NCBI GenBank assembly: GCA_046483025.1
Contig: JAWODZ010000105.1
Location: forward strand, 10,304-74,303
Reading direction: 5' to 3'
DNA: 64,000 bases
Source of the DNA: CAYUAG01 sp046483025
Lineage (GTDB): Bacteria > Zhuqueibacterota > QNDG01 > CAYUAG01
Shown: positions 53,376 through 63,348 of the stretch, piece after piece
Position numbering within the stretch: the stretch's first letter is position 1
Layout of the letters: every line of letters starts with the position of its first letter
The notes under the pieces: model-generated
Told to the model about the DNA's origin: nothing
Database searches by the model: none
What the model saw: the letters and a program-made list of their open reading frames with translations, nothing else
Position numbers and translations under genes: made by a program

Positions 53376-53861
53376 ATGAAAAAAAAAGATGTTCAAATCA
53401 CGACCAGAAATACAGAAGAAACCTTTCAGTTGGGTAAGCATTTTGTTTCTTTTCTGAGCAAGGGAGATGTAGTAGCCTTATATGGAGAATTGGGCAGTGG
53501 GAAGACGGTATTTGTGAAGGGTGCTTGCTCAGGTTTGGGTATAGAAAAAGAAGTGACAAGTCCTAGTTTTATCCTTATGCAAAAGTATATTGGCAAGGTA
53601 CAGGTCTATCACTTTGATTTTTACAGAATCACCTCAGAACCAGAAATAGAAGCATTGGATATTGAAAACTATTTTTATAGCGATGGTATTTCATTTATTG
53701 AATGGCCTGAAATTGCTGATTTTTTACTTCCGGAATCAACCTTTAAAATATTTTTTAAGCGTTCAATAAAGAATAATAACGTTGTGGAGGGAGTTAGAGT
53801 TATTACCATAACCGTGCCGAGAAACAGAAGGATTTCAGGATATGAGAGTTTTGGGAGTTGA
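53376..53861 (+). CDS. tsaE: tRNA threonylcarbamoyladenosine synthesis ATPase TsaE
   Basis: A 161-residue P-loop ATPase needed, with TsaB, TsaD and TsaC, for t6A37 in ANN-decoding tRNAs. Walker A is LYGELGSGKTVFVKG, followed by VTSPSFILMQKY and VYHFDFYRI, and the C-terminal ISFIEWPE motif. It overlaps tsaB by 20 bases. Position after porX is common in some FCB genomes, as I recall, and probably reflects cotranscription only. Confidence 0.93.
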   Translation: MKKKDVQITTRNTEETFQLGKHFVSFLSKGDVVALYGELGSGKTVFVKGACSGLGIEKEVTSPSFILMQKYIGKVQVYHFDFYRITSEPEIEALDIENYFYSDGISFIEWPEIADFLLPESTFKIFFKRSIKNNNVVEGVRVITITVPRNRRISGYESFGS

Positions 53862-54513
53862 TACAGCCACGTCAGTATGCAGTGTAGGGATTGCAGGTGA
53901 GGGTGGCTTTGAAGCTGATTACAGAATAAACCGGGGATATATTCATGGAGAATATCTTTCCATTGCTATAAAGGAAGTTTTAAAATCCTGTGATATTTCT
54001 CTTAAGGATATTGATGGTTTTGCTGTTTCCATTGGTCCTGGTTCTTTTACAGGTTTACGGATTGGATTGGCAGTGATTAAGGGGATTATGCTGGGTGAAA
54101 AACGACCGGTTGCTGCTGTACCTACTATGGATGGGTTAATACATCAGGTTCCGCCAATTAGCAGGAAAGGGTGTGTCATGCTGGTAGCAAGGAAAAAAGA
54201 AGTGTATCAGGGCATTTACCGGTATTCGGATGGAAGATGGAAAAAAGAAGAAAAATACCAGGTGGTAAATGAAAAGGATATTGGCAAAGGGTTTAGTGAA
54301 GAAGATATTGTTTTTATCGGAAATGGCACAGAAAAGTTTTTTCATGAAATTTCAGATAGAGTAGATAATCCTGTTTTTCTTGCACAAAATTTTTCTTTAC
54401 CCAGTGGATTTGGTGTTGCAGGACTGGGAAGAGAAATGATAAAAGAGGGTAAAGAGGCAGATATTGAATCTTTGGTTCCGCTCTATGTAAAATCTTTCAA
54501 GGGAATAATGTAA
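53842..54513 (+). CDS. tsaB: tRNA threonylcarbamoyladenosine synthesis protein TsaB
   Basis: A 223-residue ASKHA-fold protein, the non-catalytic partner of TsaD. The N-terminal VLGVDTATSVCSVGIA and the conserved SIGPGSFTGLRIGLAVIKG are diagnostic. The C-terminal half is diverged, as usual in TsaB. An AGGAT site lies before the ATG inside tsaE. The 286 bases after it (54514-54799) show no gene, repeat or structure that I can support. Confidence 0.92.
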   Translation: MRVLGVDTATSVCSVGIAGEGGFEADYRINRGYIHGEYLSIAIKEVLKSCDISLKDIDGFAVSIGPGSFTGLRIGLAVIKGIMLGEKRPVAAVPTMDGLIHQVPPISRKGCVMLVARKKEVYQGIYRYSDGRWKKEEKYQVVNEKDIGKGFSEEDIVFIGNGTEKFFHEISDRVDNPVFLAQNFSLPSGFGVAGLGREMIKEGKEADIESLVPLYVKSFKGIM

Positions 54514-54799
54514 TAGGTGGTAAAAGAGAAATTATGATTATTAAATTTTTTACATTAATTGTATGAGAATGACGATTGCAGAACTGAGCAAAAATTATTA
54601 TATTAAAGTGTTGGATTTTGTGAGGTCTTTAGGAAATGTTCAGGTTTTAGGTTTTAAAATTTTTAGTTCAGGGTTTACAGACAATAAAGATTAAACAATA
54701 CTATGAAGAGCGTAGAATTAATAACTTTTAACCTTGAATCATAAACCTGTTCACCTGAAAAGCTGTGAGTTTTATTTATTAATAGATTAAGAGGGAATA

Positions 54800-55648
54800 A
54801 TGGATTGGTTTAAAAGAATTACACCTGGACTGAAAACTCAGAAAAAGAAAAAGATCCCTGATGGGGTGTGGCTTAAATGTGATGGCTGCGGAGAGGTTGT
54901 CTTTAAAAATAAACTGGCATTAAACAACTATGTGTGTACCAAATGTGATTTTCATTTTCGTATCAGAAGTGATAAGTATATAGAACTTTTACTTGATGAA
55001 GGCAGCTTTAAAGAAACTGAGGCGAACTTGAAGGCTGTTGATTTTCTTAATTTCAAAGACAGGAAACGGTATAAAGACAGATTAAAGGCAGCTACGGGAA
55101 AAGCAGGAATTAATGAAGCAATTCGCACTGGGTTTGGTTCTATTGGAAATTTCCCGGTTGTATTTGGAGTAATGGATTTTGCATTTATTGGCGGAAGCAT
55201 GGGATCAGTTGTGGGGGAAAAGGTTGCCCGGGCAGTTGATAAAGCTTATGAGAATAAACTTCCTCTCATTATTGTTTCTGCTACAGGGGGAGCACGAATG
55301 CAGGAGTCTATTCTATCCCTTATGCAGATGGCAAAAACATCTTCCCGGCTGGCTCGGTTTTCTGATGCTGGGGGATTGTATATCTCGATTTTAACTAATC
55401 CAACAACTGCAGGTGTGGTTGCAAGCTATGCAATGCTGGGAGATATCCACATTGCTGAACCCGGAGCCTTGATTGGATTTGCCGGCCCCAGAGTTATTAA
55501 GCAGACCATAGGCGAAGACCTTCCTGAAGGTTTTCAAAGAGCACAATTTCAGCAAGATCATGGTTTTGTGGATATGATAGTCAACAGAAATGAAATGAAG
55601 GGAAAATTAATAAAAATACTTGAATTTTTTATTGATAAGGAGAAGTAA
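54800..55648 (+). CDS. accD: Acetyl-CoA carboxylase carboxyltransferase beta subunit AccD
   Basis: A 282-residue subunit that, with AccA, transfers CO2 from carboxybiotin to acetyl-CoA to start fatty-acid synthesis. The N-terminal zinc ribbon is intact (KCDGCGEVVF and YVCTKCDFHF), and the crotonase-like core has MDFAFIGGSMGSVVGEK, SATGGARMQESILSL and IGFAGPRVIKQTI. accA is not in the window. GAGGGAA precedes the ATG. surE follows after four bases. Confidence 0.96.
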   Translation: MDWFKRITPGLKTQKKKKIPDGVWLKCDGCGEVVFKNKLALNNYVCTKCDFHFRIRSDKYIELLLDEGSFKETEANLKAVDFLNFKDRKRYKDRLKAATGKAGINEAIRTGFGSIGNFPVVFGVMDFAFIGGSMGSVVGEKVARAVDKAYENKLPLIIVSATGGARMQESILSLMQMAKTSSRLARFSDAGGLYISILTNPTTAGVVASYAMLGDIHIAEPGALIGFAGPRVIKQTIGEDLPEGFQRAQFQQDHGFVDMIVNRNEMKGKLIKILEFFIDKEK

Positions 55649-55652
55649 ATTC

Positions 55653-56423
55653 ATGGCTGATACCCCCTTTATTCTGCTTACCAATGATGATGGTATTAAT
55701 GCACCAGGTCTCTCAGCTCTTTATCAGGAAGTAAATAAAATTGCAGATAGCAAAATTGTGGCTCCCTCAGTTGAATGCAGCGGAGTAGGACATGGTATTA
55801 CCATATTGGATCCCTTAAGAATAAATGAGATTCATAGTAATGGTAGTTTTTATGGATATGCTGTAGGTGGTACTACTGCTGATTGTGTAAAAACAGCCGT
55901 ATTTTCTCTGTTTGAAGAAAAACCTGATGTAGTTATCTCAGGAATTAATCTTGGTCCTAACACCGGGATTAATATGTTTTATTCAGGAACGGTATCAGGT
56001 GCTGCTGAAGGCGCAATTTTAGGTATTCCTTCATTTGCAATTTCTCTGGCAACCTTTACCAACCCGGATTTTACTTATGCTGCAAAATTTGCCAGAAAGT
56101 TTGCTGATAAAATAATTGATAAAAAAATTCCAAAGGGGATTTTTTTAAATGTTAATGTTCCACCCTGTCCGGAAGAGCAGGTAAAGGGGATTAAAGTCAC
56201 TTCTCAGGGTAAAGCCATTTATAAGGAAAAATACGATGAGAGGATAGATCCTTTTGGAAGACATTATTACTGGCTGACCGGTCATAAAATAAAACAAAAT
56301 AGAAGTCTTGAAATTGATGAAAGTGCAGTTCAGGCTGATTATATTTCCATAACCCCTCTGCATATTGATATGACTAATTATAATTTTATCAGTAAGTTAA
56401 AAGAGTGGGATATTGTAAGATAA
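55653..56423 (+). CDS. surE: 5'/3'-nucleotidase SurE
   Basis: A metal-dependent nucleotidase of 256 residues. The metal site is LLTNDDGINAPGLSAL with further ligands in APSVECSGVGHGIT and ISGINLGPNTGINMFYSGT. SurE dephosphorylates nucleoside monophosphates and short polyphosphates in stationary phase or stress. The ATG at 55653, right after AAGGAGAAG, is chosen over an ATG-like upstream extension from 55620 that would overlap accD. Confidence 0.94.
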   Translation: MADTPFILLTNDDGINAPGLSALYQEVNKIADSKIVAPSVECSGVGHGITILDPLRINEIHSNGSFYGYAVGGTTADCVKTAVFSLFEEKPDVVISGINLGPNTGINMFYSGTVSGAAEGAILGIPSFAISLATFTNPDFTYAAKFARKFADKIIDKKIPKGIFLNVNVPPCPEEQVKGIKVTSQGKAIYKEKYDERIDPFGRHYYWLTGHKIKQNRSLEIDESAVQADYISITPLHIDMTNYNFISKLKEWDIVR

Positions 56424-56518
56424 TAATGATGAGTTTAATAGAAAAGACATTTCCCACGAAATACACGAAATTCACTAAATATTTTTTTAATGATCAGGAG
56501 TAGATGAAAGGGTAGGCG

Positions 56519-58045
56519 TTGGAAGAAGTAATTATTATTCTTGATTTTGGTTCTCAGTATACCCAGCTTATTGCCAGAAGAGTACGGGAGCATAATGTTT
56601 ACTGTGAAATATTACCTTTTAATACTGATATTAAAGACATTAAATCCAAAAATCCTCGAGGCATAATTCTCTCCGGAGGGCCGTCCAGTGTATTTCTTGA
56701 AAATGCACCTTTACCATCTGATGCCACATTTACATCCGGTATTCCCCTGTTGGGTATTTGTTACGGTTTGCAGATGATAGGAAAATTTTTTAAGGGGAAA
56801 GTCAGTCAAGCTAAGAGACGTGAATACGGGTATGCCCGGTTTGTGGTTGATGATAAAAGTAATTTGTTCCATGATTTACCTGAATCATTTGATGTCTGGA
56901 TGAGTCACGGGGATCATATAGAACAGTTGCCGGAAGGTTTTATTCCTACGGGGCATACTGAAAATGCTCCCATTGCGGCAATTGCAGATCCAAAGAGAAA
57001 AATTTTCGGCATACAGTTTCATCCCGAAGTGGTTCATACCTCAAGAGGCAGTGATATATTGGCGAATTTTTTATTTAGGATATGCAATTGTTCCGGAAAT
57101 TGGACTCCTGAGCAGTTTGCAGATTTAACCATTGAGAGAATAAAAGAAAAAGTTGGTGATAGTAAAGTTATTTGCGGGGTTTCCGGAGGTGTAGATTCTA
57201 CTGTAACTGCATATTTACTCCATAGGGCAATTGGAGATAATTTTATTCCTATTTTTGTAAATAACGGTTTGCTCAGAAAGGGTGAAGCTGAAGAAGTCCG
57301 CAGGGTTTTTAGTAATATGGAACTTCATTATATTGATGCCTCAGATGAATTTTTGAGGGATTTAAAGCAAGTAGTTGATCCGGAAAAAAAACGAAAGATT
57401 ATCGGCAAGAAATTTATAGATATTTTTGAACGAGAAGCAAAGAAAGTAGGAAATATTTCTTTTCTGGCTCAAGGCACTCTTTATCCTGATGTTATTGAGA
57501 GTATATCAACCTGGGGGCCGTCTGATACCATAAAATCTCATCATAATGTCGGAGGCCTGCCGGATAAAATGAATCTTTGTTTAATTGAACCTCTGCGGGA
57601 GCTTTTTAAGGACGAAGTAAGAGAGGTGGGTAAAGTTCTGAATATAGATAAAAAAATTTTAATGCGACATCCTTTTCCGGGACCGGGACTGGCTATACGG
57701 ATTTTAGGTGAGATAACAGAAAAAAGATTAAAACTGCTACGGGACGCAGATGATATTTTTATTACCGAATTAAAAAAGTCCGGATGGTATGATAAAGTAT
57801 GGCAAGCTCTGGTAGTGTTATTACCAATTCAAAGTGTGGGAGTCATGGGTGATGAAAGAACTTATGAAAATGTTGCTTCCCTGCGGTCAGTGAACAGTTT
57901 GGATGGAATGACAGCTGATTGGTCTAAGTTCCCTATGGAGCTTTTACAGAAAGTATCAAACAGAATTATAAATGAAATTAAAGGGATCAACAGAGTGGTG
58001 TATGACATCAGTTCAAAACCACCGGCAACTATTGAATGGGAATAA
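56519..58045 (+). CDS. guaA: GMP synthase (glutamine-hydrolysing) GuaA
   Basis: A 508-residue enzyme making GMP from XMP. The N-terminal glutaminase (residues 1-190) has its nucleophile in LLGICYGLQMIG and His/Glu in FGIQFHPEVVH. The ATP-pyrophosphatase domain has GVSGGVDSTVTAYLL. The C-terminal dimerisation domain has RHPFPGPGLAIRILG and ends IEWE. The start is TTG at 56519 after AAGGGTAGG, and no ATG is available. glmS follows after 21 bases. Confidence 0.96.
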   Translation: MEEVIIILDFGSQYTQLIARRVREHNVYCEILPFNTDIKDIKSKNPRGIILSGGPSSVFLENAPLPSDATFTSGIPLLGICYGLQMIGKFFKGKVSQAKRREYGYARFVVDDKSNLFHDLPESFDVWMSHGDHIEQLPEGFIPTGHTENAPIAAIADPKRKIFGIQFHPEVVHTSRGSDILANFLFRICNCSGNWTPEQFADLTIERIKEKVGDSKVICGVSGGVDSTVTAYLLHRAIGDNFIPIFVNNGLLRKGEAEEVRRVFSNMELHYIDASDEFLRDLKQVVDPEKKRKIIGKKFIDIFEREAKKVGNISFLAQGTLYPDVIESISTWGPSDTIKSHHNVGGLPDKMNLCLIEPLRELFKDEVREVGKVLNIDKKILMRHPFPGPGLAIRILGEITEKRLKLLRDADDIFITELKKSGWYDKVWQALVVLLPIQSVGVMGDERTYENVASLRSVNSLDGMTADWSKFPMELLQKVSNRIINEIKGINRVVYDISSKPPATIEWE

Positions 58046-58066
58046 TTAAATGAGGTTACATGGCTT

Positions 58067-59899
58067 ATGTGCGGAATAATTGGATATACCGGAAGCAATA
58101 ACAGTTCAATTTTATCACTGTTAATTAATGGATTAAAAAGGCTGGAATATCGAGGATACGATTCCGCGGGCGTTACGGTACTGAAAGATAATAAAATTTG
58201 GATAAAAAAAACCAAAGGAAAAATTAATACTCTGGAAAAACAGATTTGTGAAGAAAGTATCAGTTCCAAGGTTGGAATCGGACATACTCGCTGGGCAACA
58301 CATGGAGAGCCTTCCCAGATAAATGCACATCCTCATCTTGACTGTAAAAACAATATTGCTCTGGTACATAATGGCATAATTGAGAACTATAAACGTTTAA
58401 AGTCAGAATTAATTTCTGACGGACATACATTTGTATCGGATACTGATTCGGAAGTTTTGGTTCATTTGATAGAACATTTTTATGAAAATGATTTAGAATT
58501 AGCTATAAGAACAGCTTTACAGGTGGTAGAAGGTACGTTTGGTATAGTGGTTTTATCATCTTATACCCCTGATAAGATTTTTGCAGCCCGAAGATCCAGT
58601 CCTTTGGTTATCGGATTAGGTGATGGGGAGTCGTTGGTTGCTTCTGACGGCTCAGCTTTGGTTGAACATACCAGAAAAGTTATATATCTTGAAGATGATG
58701 AATTAGCCGTGATTGATTCCGATAATGTTTCTATTAAAACCTTGCAGAATCATACAGTGACCAGAGCTGTGGAAAAATTACCCTTTGATCTTAAAAATAT
58801 CCAGAAAGATGGCTATCCTCATTTTATGTTGAAAGAGATTGATGAGCAGAGCCATACAATTCTGGATTCCATGCGGGGCAGAGTTATGTTAGAAGACGGA
58901 ACCGCAAAATTAGGCGGTTTGGATGGATGGTGGGATCGGATTGTGAAAAGCAAACGATTTATCATTACTGCCTGTGGCACATCCTGGCATTCAGCATTAA
59001 TAGGCAAGTATCTCATTGAAAGGCTGGCCCGGGTTCCGGTTGAAGTGGCCTATGGTTCAGAATTCCGTTATCGGGATCCTATCTTATCAGAAAATGATAC
59101 AGTAGTTGTTGTCAGCCAGTCCGGTGAAACAGCAGATACTCTGGCTGCAGTGAAAGAGGCGAAAAACAAGGGTGCTCTTACTCTGGGAATATGTAATGTG
59201 GTGGGAAGTTCAATAGCACGGCAGACCGATGCTGGAATTTATTTACATGCCGGACCGGAAATCGGAGTAGCATCTACAAAAGCATTTACTTCACAGGTAA
59301 TAGTGTTAACCTTGTTTGCCCTTAGTCTGGGACGAAGAGGGCATCTTTCTGCTGAAGCAGGTTTGAAAATAGCTCAGGAACTCATGGAGATTCCTCAAAA
59401 AATTAAAAGAATTTTACAGGGAAAAGAAAAAATAAAAGAGATTGCTTCTGAACTGGTAGAAAATGAAAATGCTCTCTATTTAGGTCGTGGTTTTAATTAC
59501 CCGGTTGCTCTGGAAGGAGCTTTAAAAATGAAAGAGATTTCTTATATTCATGCCGAAGGGTATCCAGCTGCAGAAATGAAACATGGCCCCATTGCTCTCA
59601 TTGATGAGAAAATGCCGGTGATTTTTATCGCTGTTAAGGATCCGGTATATGAAAAAATAATAAGTAATATCGAAGAAGTGAAGGCCAGAGGCGGCTGGGT
59701 GATCGCAGTGATCAATGAGGAGGATAATGATGTGAGTAAAATTGCTGATCGAGTAATCAGAATTTCAAAAGTACAGCAATCTTTAAGTCCGGTTTTAACT
59801 GTCATTCCTTTGCAGTTATTGGCTTATTATACAGCGGTTTTTAAGGGGTGTGATGTTGATCAACCCCGTAACCTTGCTAAAAGTGTTACAGTTGAGTAA
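58067..59899 (+). CDS. glmS: Glutamine-fructose-6-phosphate aminotransferase GlmS
   Basis: GlmS makes glucosamine-6-phosphate for cell-wall precursors. The 610-residue protein begins MCGIIGYTG with the nucleophile Cys2. The glutaminase domain has GIGHTRWATHGEPS and LVHNGIIENY. Two SIS domains follow (TACGTSWHSALIGKYLIE, VVSQSGETADTLAA, VASTKAFTSQV) and the end is LAKSVTVE. No glmS ribozyme is visible in the 21-base gap before it, so control is likely at another level. Confidence 0.96.
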   Translation: MCGIIGYTGSNNSSILSLLINGLKRLEYRGYDSAGVTVLKDNKIWIKKTKGKINTLEKQICEESISSKVGIGHTRWATHGEPSQINAHPHLDCKNNIALVHNGIIENYKRLKSELISDGHTFVSDTDSEVLVHLIEHFYENDLELAIRTALQVVEGTFGIVVLSSYTPDKIFAARRSSPLVIGLGDGESLVASDGSALVEHTRKVIYLEDDELAVIDSDNVSIKTLQNHTVTRAVEKLPFDLKNIQKDGYPHFMLKEIDEQSHTILDSMRGRVMLEDGTAKLGGLDGWWDRIVKSKRFIITACGTSWHSALIGKYLIERLARVPVEVAYGSEFRYRDPILSENDTVVVVSQSGETADTLAAVKEAKNKGALTLGICNVVGSSIARQTDAGIYLHAGPEIGVASTKAFTSQVIVLTLFALSLGRRGHLSAEAGLKIAQELMEIPQKIKRILQGKEKIKEIASELVENENALYLGRGFNYPVALEGALKMKEISYIHAEGYPAAEMKHGPIALIDEKMPVIFIAVKDPVYEKIISNIEEVKARGGWVIAVINEEDNDVSKIADRVIRISKVQQSLSPVLTVIPLQLLAYYTAVFKGCDVDQPRNLAKSVTVE

Positions 59900-59915
59900 T
59901 CTATGAGGTGATAAA

Positions 59916-61772
59916 ATGAGAAGATTAAAGATAATATTAGCAGCAGTTATACTTTTAGGATTCAGTTTGGGATCAAATAGAGTGATGGGGCAGAATCAGG
60001 GGGCAGTTGATACTCTTTTCTATGAGGGAATACATTATTTTAATAATAAAGATTATAAGAGAGCCTTAGAGATCTTTCGTCTTTTAGATAGGGTGTATGA
60101 TAATCATTCCCGTCTGACTGCATCACTGTTAATGCAGGGTAAATCATATTATCATATTGATGCTTATCAACAATCCTTGGAGAAGTTTGATAGTATAATT
60201 AAGGATTTCCCGGAAAGTGATTATTATGATGATGCCTTGTATAATAAAATGGTGGTATATTATAAGATGAATATGATAAAAAAGGCAGTGATACATGGGA
60301 TGAAGCTTCTGGAACATGGTGGAGATGAACGGGTTCTCAAAAAGGGAGCGGATCTTTCTGCTTTATTAATGAAGACTAAAATGAGCATATCGGAATTAAA
60401 AGAACTTTTAAATGAGATACAGGGGGAGAGAGGAAAGGCAGCTGTTACCTTGCAGATTGCGTATAAGGAAATTAATGAAGAACATTATCAAACTGTTATA
60501 AAATTCATTCATCAGTTTTTAGAATTATATCCTGAGAGTAAATATAGAAGTAGAATGGAAACCCTGCTTAGCAAAGCTGAAAGATTGGGAAGGGATAAAT
60601 TAAAAATAGGAGTACTTTTGCCTTTGAGCGGTACATATGCAGAACAGGGTAATAGATTGTTGAATGGTATCAGGTTTGCTGTGGATAAGTTTAACCAGGA
60701 ATCAGGCAATTCAGTAGATATTATTTCTTACGATTCAGAGAGTAATATTGTAAAGGCTATCCAGATTGCTAAAGAATTAGGTGAGAATGCAGAAATAGTG
60801 GCAGTAATTGGTGAGTATGATGATAAAATTACCGCTGCTGTTGCAGGAATTACTCAGTCTTTTGGGCTTCCGCTCATTGCTCCTACTGCAGTTATGAACG
60901 GTATAAGTACCATTGGGGATGGTGTATTTCAACCACGCAGTACTCTGGATATGCAGGGTAATATTTTAGCTGATTATGCAGTAAAGGGGCTTGGATTAAA
61001 AACATTTGCCATTCTTGGTTCAGGCGATGAATATGGAAAAGTGCTAAGAAATGCTTTTGCCGGTACTGTTATCGGCCTTGGAGGTGAAATTGTAGCGGAA
61101 CAGTGGTATTATGAAGGGGCAGAACAGCTTAAAACCCAGTTTGAAGAAATCCGGAAAGCTGGAATCCAGAAGATGATTGAAGATTCATTAATTATTATGG
61201 TGTCAAAAGAAGAATGGGAAAAAAAATATTCAGAACATCAATTTCAGGATGGTACTTTGTATGTAAGAAAATCACTGCAGGCTCTGGTTGATTCAACTGA
61301 GTTGACGGTGACCAGTATTGATGCAATATTTTTGCCTGTAAAAAAGGAAGCTTTGGTATATGTTGGATCCCAATTTGCTTTTTTTAATATTGATTGTCGT
61401 TTATTCGGGAGTTCTACTTGGTATGATGAGGAATTTCTTCATAAGTATGACAGCTATATTAAGGGAATTTATTTTGTTACAGATATGTTTACTGATGAAT
61501 CTAATTATAGTTATATTCAGTTCAAGAATAATTATCGGTCTCACTATGGGATAACTCCTGCAAAGATGGATATTATTGGATATGATAGTGCCAGTTTGAT
61601 TTTAGATGTTATGTCCGAAGAAATCATGATCAGGGATAACATTGAAAAATCCTTATCGGAAATTAAAAATTTTCGCGGAATAGGAGTTGATGTTTCTTTT
61701 AATAAAACAGGAGTTAATACCCGTTTACCACTTTTACAATTTAATGGTATTGATGTTATACAAATAAAATAG
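59916..61772 (+). CDS. LpoA-like protein: TPR domain plus periplasmic-binding-protein domain
   Basis: A 618-residue exported protein. A signal peptide ends near GSNRVMGQ. Residues about 30-220 are TPR-like helices (KDYKRALEIFRLLDRVY, YQQSLEKFDSIIKDFPES). Residues about 228-610 are a type I periplasmic-binding fold (KIGVLLPLSGTYAEQGNRLL, GLPLIAPTAVMNGIS, TFAILGSGDEYGKVL). This order matches LpoA, the outer-membrane activator of PBP1A in gammaproteobacteria, although no lipobox cysteine is seen here. A role in peptidoglycan synthesis is supported by its neighbours glmS and pgeF. Ligand-binding receptor is the alternative. Confidence 0.8.
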   Translation: MRRLKIILAAVILLGFSLGSNRVMGQNQGAVDTLFYEGIHYFNNKDYKRALEIFRLLDRVYDNHSRLTASLLMQGKSYYHIDAYQQSLEKFDSIIKDFPESDYYDDALYNKMVVYYKMNMIKKAVIHGMKLLEHGGDERVLKKGADLSALLMKTKMSISELKELLNEIQGERGKAAVTLQIAYKEINEEHYQTVIKFIHQFLELYPESKYRSRMETLLSKAERLGRDKLKIGVLLPLSGTYAEQGNRLLNGIRFAVDKFNQESGNSVDIISYDSESNIVKAIQIAKELGENAEIVAVIGEYDDKITAAVAGITQSFGLPLIAPTAVMNGISTIGDGVFQPRSTLDMQGNILADYAVKGLGLKTFAILGSGDEYGKVLRNAFAGTVIGLGGEIVAEQWYYEGAEQLKTQFEEIRKAGIQKMIEDSLIIMVSKEEWEKKYSEHQFQDGTLYVRKSLQALVDSTELTVTSIDAIFLPVKKEALVYVGSQFAFFNIDCRLFGSSTWYDEEFLHKYDSYIKGIYFVTDMFTDESNYSYIQFKNNYRSHYGITPAKMDIIGYDSASLILDVMSEEIMIRDNIEKSLSEIKNFRGIGVDVSFNKTGVNTRLPLLQFNGIDVIQIK

Positions 61773-61780
61773 GAAGTTGG

Positions 61781-62521
61781 ATGTTTTTTGAAAAAGTTGG
61801 TGATCTTTTTATAGGAAGATTTGCAGAGCTGTTTTCTGAACATATATGCCATGGCTTTAGTACCCGTAAAGGAGGGGTCAGCACATATCCTTATGATTCT
61901 CTGAATTTAGGATTTGATACTGAAGATCAATATTGTAATGTTTTTGAAAACAGAAAAAAATTTTTTAATGCGATTGGTGTATCCGAAGAAAAAGCAGCCA
62001 TACCAAAACAGGTACATGGAGATAAGATAGAAGTAATTACTCGACCCGGCTTATATCCTGCAACGGATGGTTTAATTACCCGGGCTCCAGGGGTTGTACT
62101 AACAGTACAGACTGCGGATTGTGTCCCTGTATTTTTATATGAACCAGTGAAAAGGATTATTGCTGCTGTTCATGCCGGATGGCGTGGCACCTGTAAAAAA
62201 ATCGTAATAAAAACTATAGGTATCATGGTTAAAAAATTTAGTTTAAAAACTGAAAATATTTTTGCTTTTTTAGGTCCTTCTATTGGCTCTTGTTGTTATA
62301 AAGTGGGGGATAAAGTGAAACAAAAGTTTCCTGCTGAATATATTCATAATAGCTATCTTGACCTGTGGTCATATCTTCATGATCAGCTTATTGAAGCTGA
62401 ATGTATATCTGAAAATATTTATATAAGCAGATTATGTACTGCCTGTTATCCGGAATGGTTTTTTTCTCACCGCAGGGATAAAGGGAAAACCGGAAGAATG
62501 TTAGCTTTTATTTATATTTAA
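61781..62521 (+). CDS. pgeF: Peptidoglycan editing factor PgeF (laccase-domain/YfiH family)
   Basis: A 246-residue YfiH-family enzyme. Metal-binding residues are visible in GFSTRKGGVST, PKQVHGDKI, QTADCVPVFLYEP and AAVHAGWRGTCKK. PgeF removes misincorporated serine-containing cell-wall precursors in E. coli; related proteins have purine nucleoside phosphorylase and adenosine deaminase activity. It starts eight bases after the LpoA-like gene, so the two are cotranscribed, a functional pairing that makes sense for cell-wall quality control. Confidence 0.92.
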   Translation: MFFEKVGDLFIGRFAELFSEHICHGFSTRKGGVSTYPYDSLNLGFDTEDQYCNVFENRKKFFNAIGVSEEKAAIPKQVHGDKIEVITRPGLYPATDGLITRAPGVVLTVQTADCVPVFLYEPVKRIIAAVHAGWRGTCKKIVIKTIGIMVKKFSLKTENIFAFLGPSIGSCCYKVGDKVKQKFPAEYIHNSYLDLWSYLHDQLIEAECISENIYISRLCTACYPEWFFSHRRDKGKTGRMLAFIYI

Positions 62522-62600
62522 AAAAATACTTGACTTTATCAGGAAAAAGTTGGATATTTATGAAAATATAACCATTAATAATTATTTATTGGAGGAGAAA

Positions 62601-63131
62601 ATGAGAAAATTAACAGTATTAATAGTTTCTGTATTTCTTTCAGTTGTGCTTGTATCTTCAGCCGTTAGTCAGGATCTTATGGATAAAACATATGTTGGCG
62701 GTGCTTTGGGAATTTGGCATGGTGTAGGCTTCTCTGCCAATTTTGAGAAAATTTTTAAAGAGATAGAGGATCTGGGTATACTTGGGTTTGGAGCAGAAGC
62801 CGGCTTTGCCACTAAAAAAACCAGCTATAACTGGTATGGTGGAGAATATGGATGGAAATATACTTATATTCCTATTTTTGGTTTTATTTCATTTCATTAT
62901 AAAGTAAATAACCCAAAACTTGATCCTTATGCTCGGGCTGGTCTTGGATATGTAATTGTAAGTGCGTCTGAATATGGAGACTATGCAGGAACCTGGGGAT
63001 CATCTACAGATTCATATTTTGATTTTGCAGGTCAGGTTGGTATCCGATATAATATTTCACCTAAAATATGGTTAAGAGCAGCACTCGGTACTCCCTGGAT
63101 AGCCAGTTTTGGTGCTGATATAGAATTATAG
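62601..63131 (+). CDS. Predicted outer-membrane beta-barrel protein
   Basis: A 176-residue exported protein. The ATG at 62601 is chosen because GGAGGAG precedes it and a signal peptide follows directly (LIVSVFLSVVLVSSAVSQ). The mature part has eight to ten amphipathic strands, such as YIPIFGFISFHYKV and IRYNISPKIWLRAALG, and many aromatic residues at strand ends, as in OmpA/OmpX-like barrels. Function is unknown. A clear terminator lies 78 bases downstream. Confidence 0.75.
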   Translation: MRKLTVLIVSVFLSVVLVSSAVSQDLMDKTYVGGALGIWHGVGFSANFEKIFKEIEDLGILGFGAEAGFATKKTSYNWYGGEYGWKYTYIPIFGFISFHYKVNNPKLDPYARAGLGYVIVSASEYGDYAGTWGSSTDSYFDFAGQVGIRYNISPKIWLRAALGTPWIASFGADIEL

Positions 63132-63208
63132 AGAAATTCAAACTTTCAGACTTGAGCAATTTTATTATTATTTAAATAAAAAATATTTATAAAATTAAAT
63201 ATTTTTAG

Positions 63209-63241
63209 AAGCTCTGTTGTTAAAATACAGAGCTTTTTTTA
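63209..63241 (+). terminator. Rho-independent terminator
   Basis: AAGCTCTGT (63209-63217) pairs perfectly with ACAGAGCTT (63227-63235) across a nine-base loop and runs into seven consecutive T (63234-63240). It ends the unit containing the barrel gene. Confidence 0.85.
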
Positions 63242-63348
63242 TTTATTACCTTTTATTGTTTTTTTAGTAATTAATTTTTATATTAAACACATAAAATATC
63301 ACTATTCCTGTTTTAGAATCACTATGAAGAAGGAGGAAGAGAGGATTG

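Noticed and set aside
57990..58066. glmS ribozyme
   Set aside because: Only 21 bases separate guaA from glmS; there is no room for the ribozyme.
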